NCBI GenBank assembly: GCA_902538255.1
Contig: CACBEJ010000002.1
Location: 109,381 to 158,267 of the forward strand
Source: an uncultured Pelagibacteraceae bacterium
GTDB lineage: Bacteria; Pseudomonadota; Alphaproteobacteria; Pelagibacterales; Pelagibacteraceae
Direction: 5' to 3'
Length of the DNA stretch: 48,887 nt
Shown: piece by piece, positions 48,050 to 48,887 of the stretch
How the letters are laid out: each line of letters opens with the position of its first letter
Numbering within the stretch: the stretch's first letter is position 1
Made by a program: the position numbers and the translations under genes
The notes under the pieces: generated by a model
Told to the model about the DNA's origin: nothing
The model's database searches: none
Seen by the model: the letters and a program-made list of their open reading frames with translations, nothing else

Positions 48050-48887
48050 CTACGGTAGACAATCAAGATAAGTATCCAGATCCCATTGTGTTGTTGCACC
48101 AAGAAATCTTTCCCACTCATCATTTTTATACCAATGGAAAACTTTATACATTTCATCTGGCATTGCAGATTTGATTACTTCATCCTCAGCCAGTCTATCC
48201 AAAGCTTCGCCTAAACTTAATGGAAGCTTTTTAACATCTTTACCAGCTTTTTGAGCTTCATAAATATTTCTAGACTCTGGAGCTGCTGGTTTCATTTTCT
48301 TACTTATACCCTCATCACAAGCTTTTAATAAAGCAGCACCTAATAAGTAAGGATTGTGCATCGAATCTACTGATCTATACTCAAATCTTCCTGGAGCTGA
48401 AACTCTTAAACCACAAGTCCTGTTTTGATATCCCCAATCAGCGTAAACAGGAGCCCAAAATCCTTGATCCCATAATCTTCTATAAGAGTTTACTGTTGAA
48501 GATCCAAGAGCTGTTAATGCTGGTAAGTGCTTCATGATACCTGCAATCGATTGTAAACCAATTTTGCCTGGTAATTGCATATCCTTAGTATCAGGCATAA
48601 AAGTATTGGTTCCACCTTCAACATAACTAAATACTTCTTCAACACCCGGAAGTGTTTTGTTTCCAAGTTTATTTAGTTTAATTTTTCCACCTTTCCATAA
48701 AGACATATTTGTATGACAACCACTTGCAGAAACACCCATAAATGGTTTTGTCATAAAGCAAGCTATTAAATTATGTTCTCTCGCAACTTGAGCACAAATT
48801 TGTCTGTAGGTTGATAATCTATCTGCGTTCCTTAAAACGTTATCATAGGTCCAATTTAATTCTAATTGACCTGGCGCATCTTCATGG
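48050..48887 (-). CDS. glutamine synthetase-family ligase, 5'-truncated by the window (GmaS/GlnT-like)
   Basis: The reading frame is open to the right edge, so the 5' part and start lie outside. The visible part, about 279 codons, starts within HEDAPGQLELNWTYDNV, the metal and glutamate region, then SGCHTNMSLWKGG, RVSAPGRFEYRSVDS and HNPYLLGAALLKACDEG, all glutamine-synthetase hallmarks. It differs from the paralogue at 41084 (HEDANGQFEMNW, GNGCHAHISVWDG) but has the same layout. Being first in the run with mgsABC, it is the stronger candidate for gamma-glutamylmethylamide synthetase, which would feed the amidotransferase subunit. An internal ATG (48754) is not the start. Confidence 0.85.
   Translation of the reverse strand, partial: HEDAPGQLELNWTYDNVLRNADRLSTYRQICAQVAREHNLIACFMTKPFMGVSASGCHTNMSLWKGGKIKLNKLGNKTLPGVEEVFSYVEGGTNTFMPDTKDMQLPGKIGLQSIAGIMKHLPALTALGSSTVNSYRRLWDQGFWAPVYADWGYQNRTCGLRVSAPGRFEYRSVDSMHNPYLLGAALLKACDEGISKKMKPAAPESRNIYEAQKAGKDVKKLPLSLGEALDRLAEDEVIKSAMPDEMYKVFHWYKNDEWERFLGATTQWDLDTYLDCLP

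Noticed and set aside
1..48887. CRISPR arrays, tRNA or rRNA genes, insertion sequences, prophage genes
   Set aside because: No regularly spaced repeats, no cloverleaf-type sequence, no transposase or phage proteins, and no terminal inverted repeats were seen when reading both strands.

Overview
The window looks like a piece of a streamlined marine alphaproteobacterial genome, most likely a SAR11 / Candidatus Pelagibacter relative. The evidence is the very AT-rich sequence, the AT-rich codon choice, near-gapless packing of genes (start and stop codons overlap as TAATG or ATGA at many junctions), many small-molecule importers, and enzymes for osmolyte and amine catabolism. I see no rRNA, tRNA, insertion sequence, phage gene or CRISPR array, and no recognisable transcription regulator gene.

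Layout. (1) 1-8.4 kb: the tail of a branched-chain amino-acid-type ABC permease, a 23-codon mini-ORF and an MFS exporter on the + strand, meeting on the - strand a LivK-type binding protein and a five-gene catabolic operon (flavin monooxygenase, TPP enzyme, DUF1185 protein, alpha/beta hydrolase, aldehyde dehydrogenase) of unknown substrate. (2) 8.5-17.2 kb: genes that point to quaternary-amine (betaine/carnitine-type) metabolism: a ProV-like ATPase without its partners, a betainyl-CoA-thioesterase-like protein, a DMT transporter and a 2OG oxygenase on the - strand; then a class II aldolase-family protein and a gamma-butyrobetaine-dioxygenase-like protein on the + strand, convergent with an aldehyde dehydrogenase, a 3-hydroxyisobutyrate-dehydrogenase-like enzyme and a second DMT transporter. 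(3) 17.3-26 kb: an EutA-like isomerase-family protein and an ectoine-hydrolase (DoeA/EutD)-like protein, followed by a complete PotABCD-type ABC importer and a FadN-type fused beta-oxidation enzyme.

(4) 26-31 kb: a membrane-anchored cyclophilin and an exported HEXXH protein on the - strand, then an agmatinase-family ureohydrolase with an aldehyde dehydrogenase, and an M20 deacylase. (5) 31-38.5 kb: a mostly housekeeping + strand run: tRNA-binding protein, LysE exporter, aconitase, YfgM-like and BamB-like envelope proteins, a cupin, ZapE and YjbQ. (6) 38.5-48.9 kb, all on the - strand: photolyase, a diaminopropionate-ammonia-lyase-like enzyme, a glutamine-synthetase-family enzyme, two single-helix microproteins, an ammonium-transporter-family channel, and a glutamate-synthase-like trio (N-methylglutamate synthase / GlxBCD type) with a second glutamine-synthetase-family gene running off the right edge.

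How it fits together: most of the window takes up reduced nitrogen compounds (amino acids, betaines, possibly ectoine, polyamine-like solutes, ammonium or methylamine) and feeds the carbon through aldehyde dehydrogenases into the TCA cycle (aconitase is present) and the nitrogen through the glutamine-synthetase/N-methylglutamate genes. The least explained parts are the flavin-monooxygenase/DUF1185 operon (2.7-8.4 kb), the set of small membrane proteins (23, 50 and 76 aa), the exported HEXXH protein, and the 136-aa protein attached to the N-methylglutamate genes.
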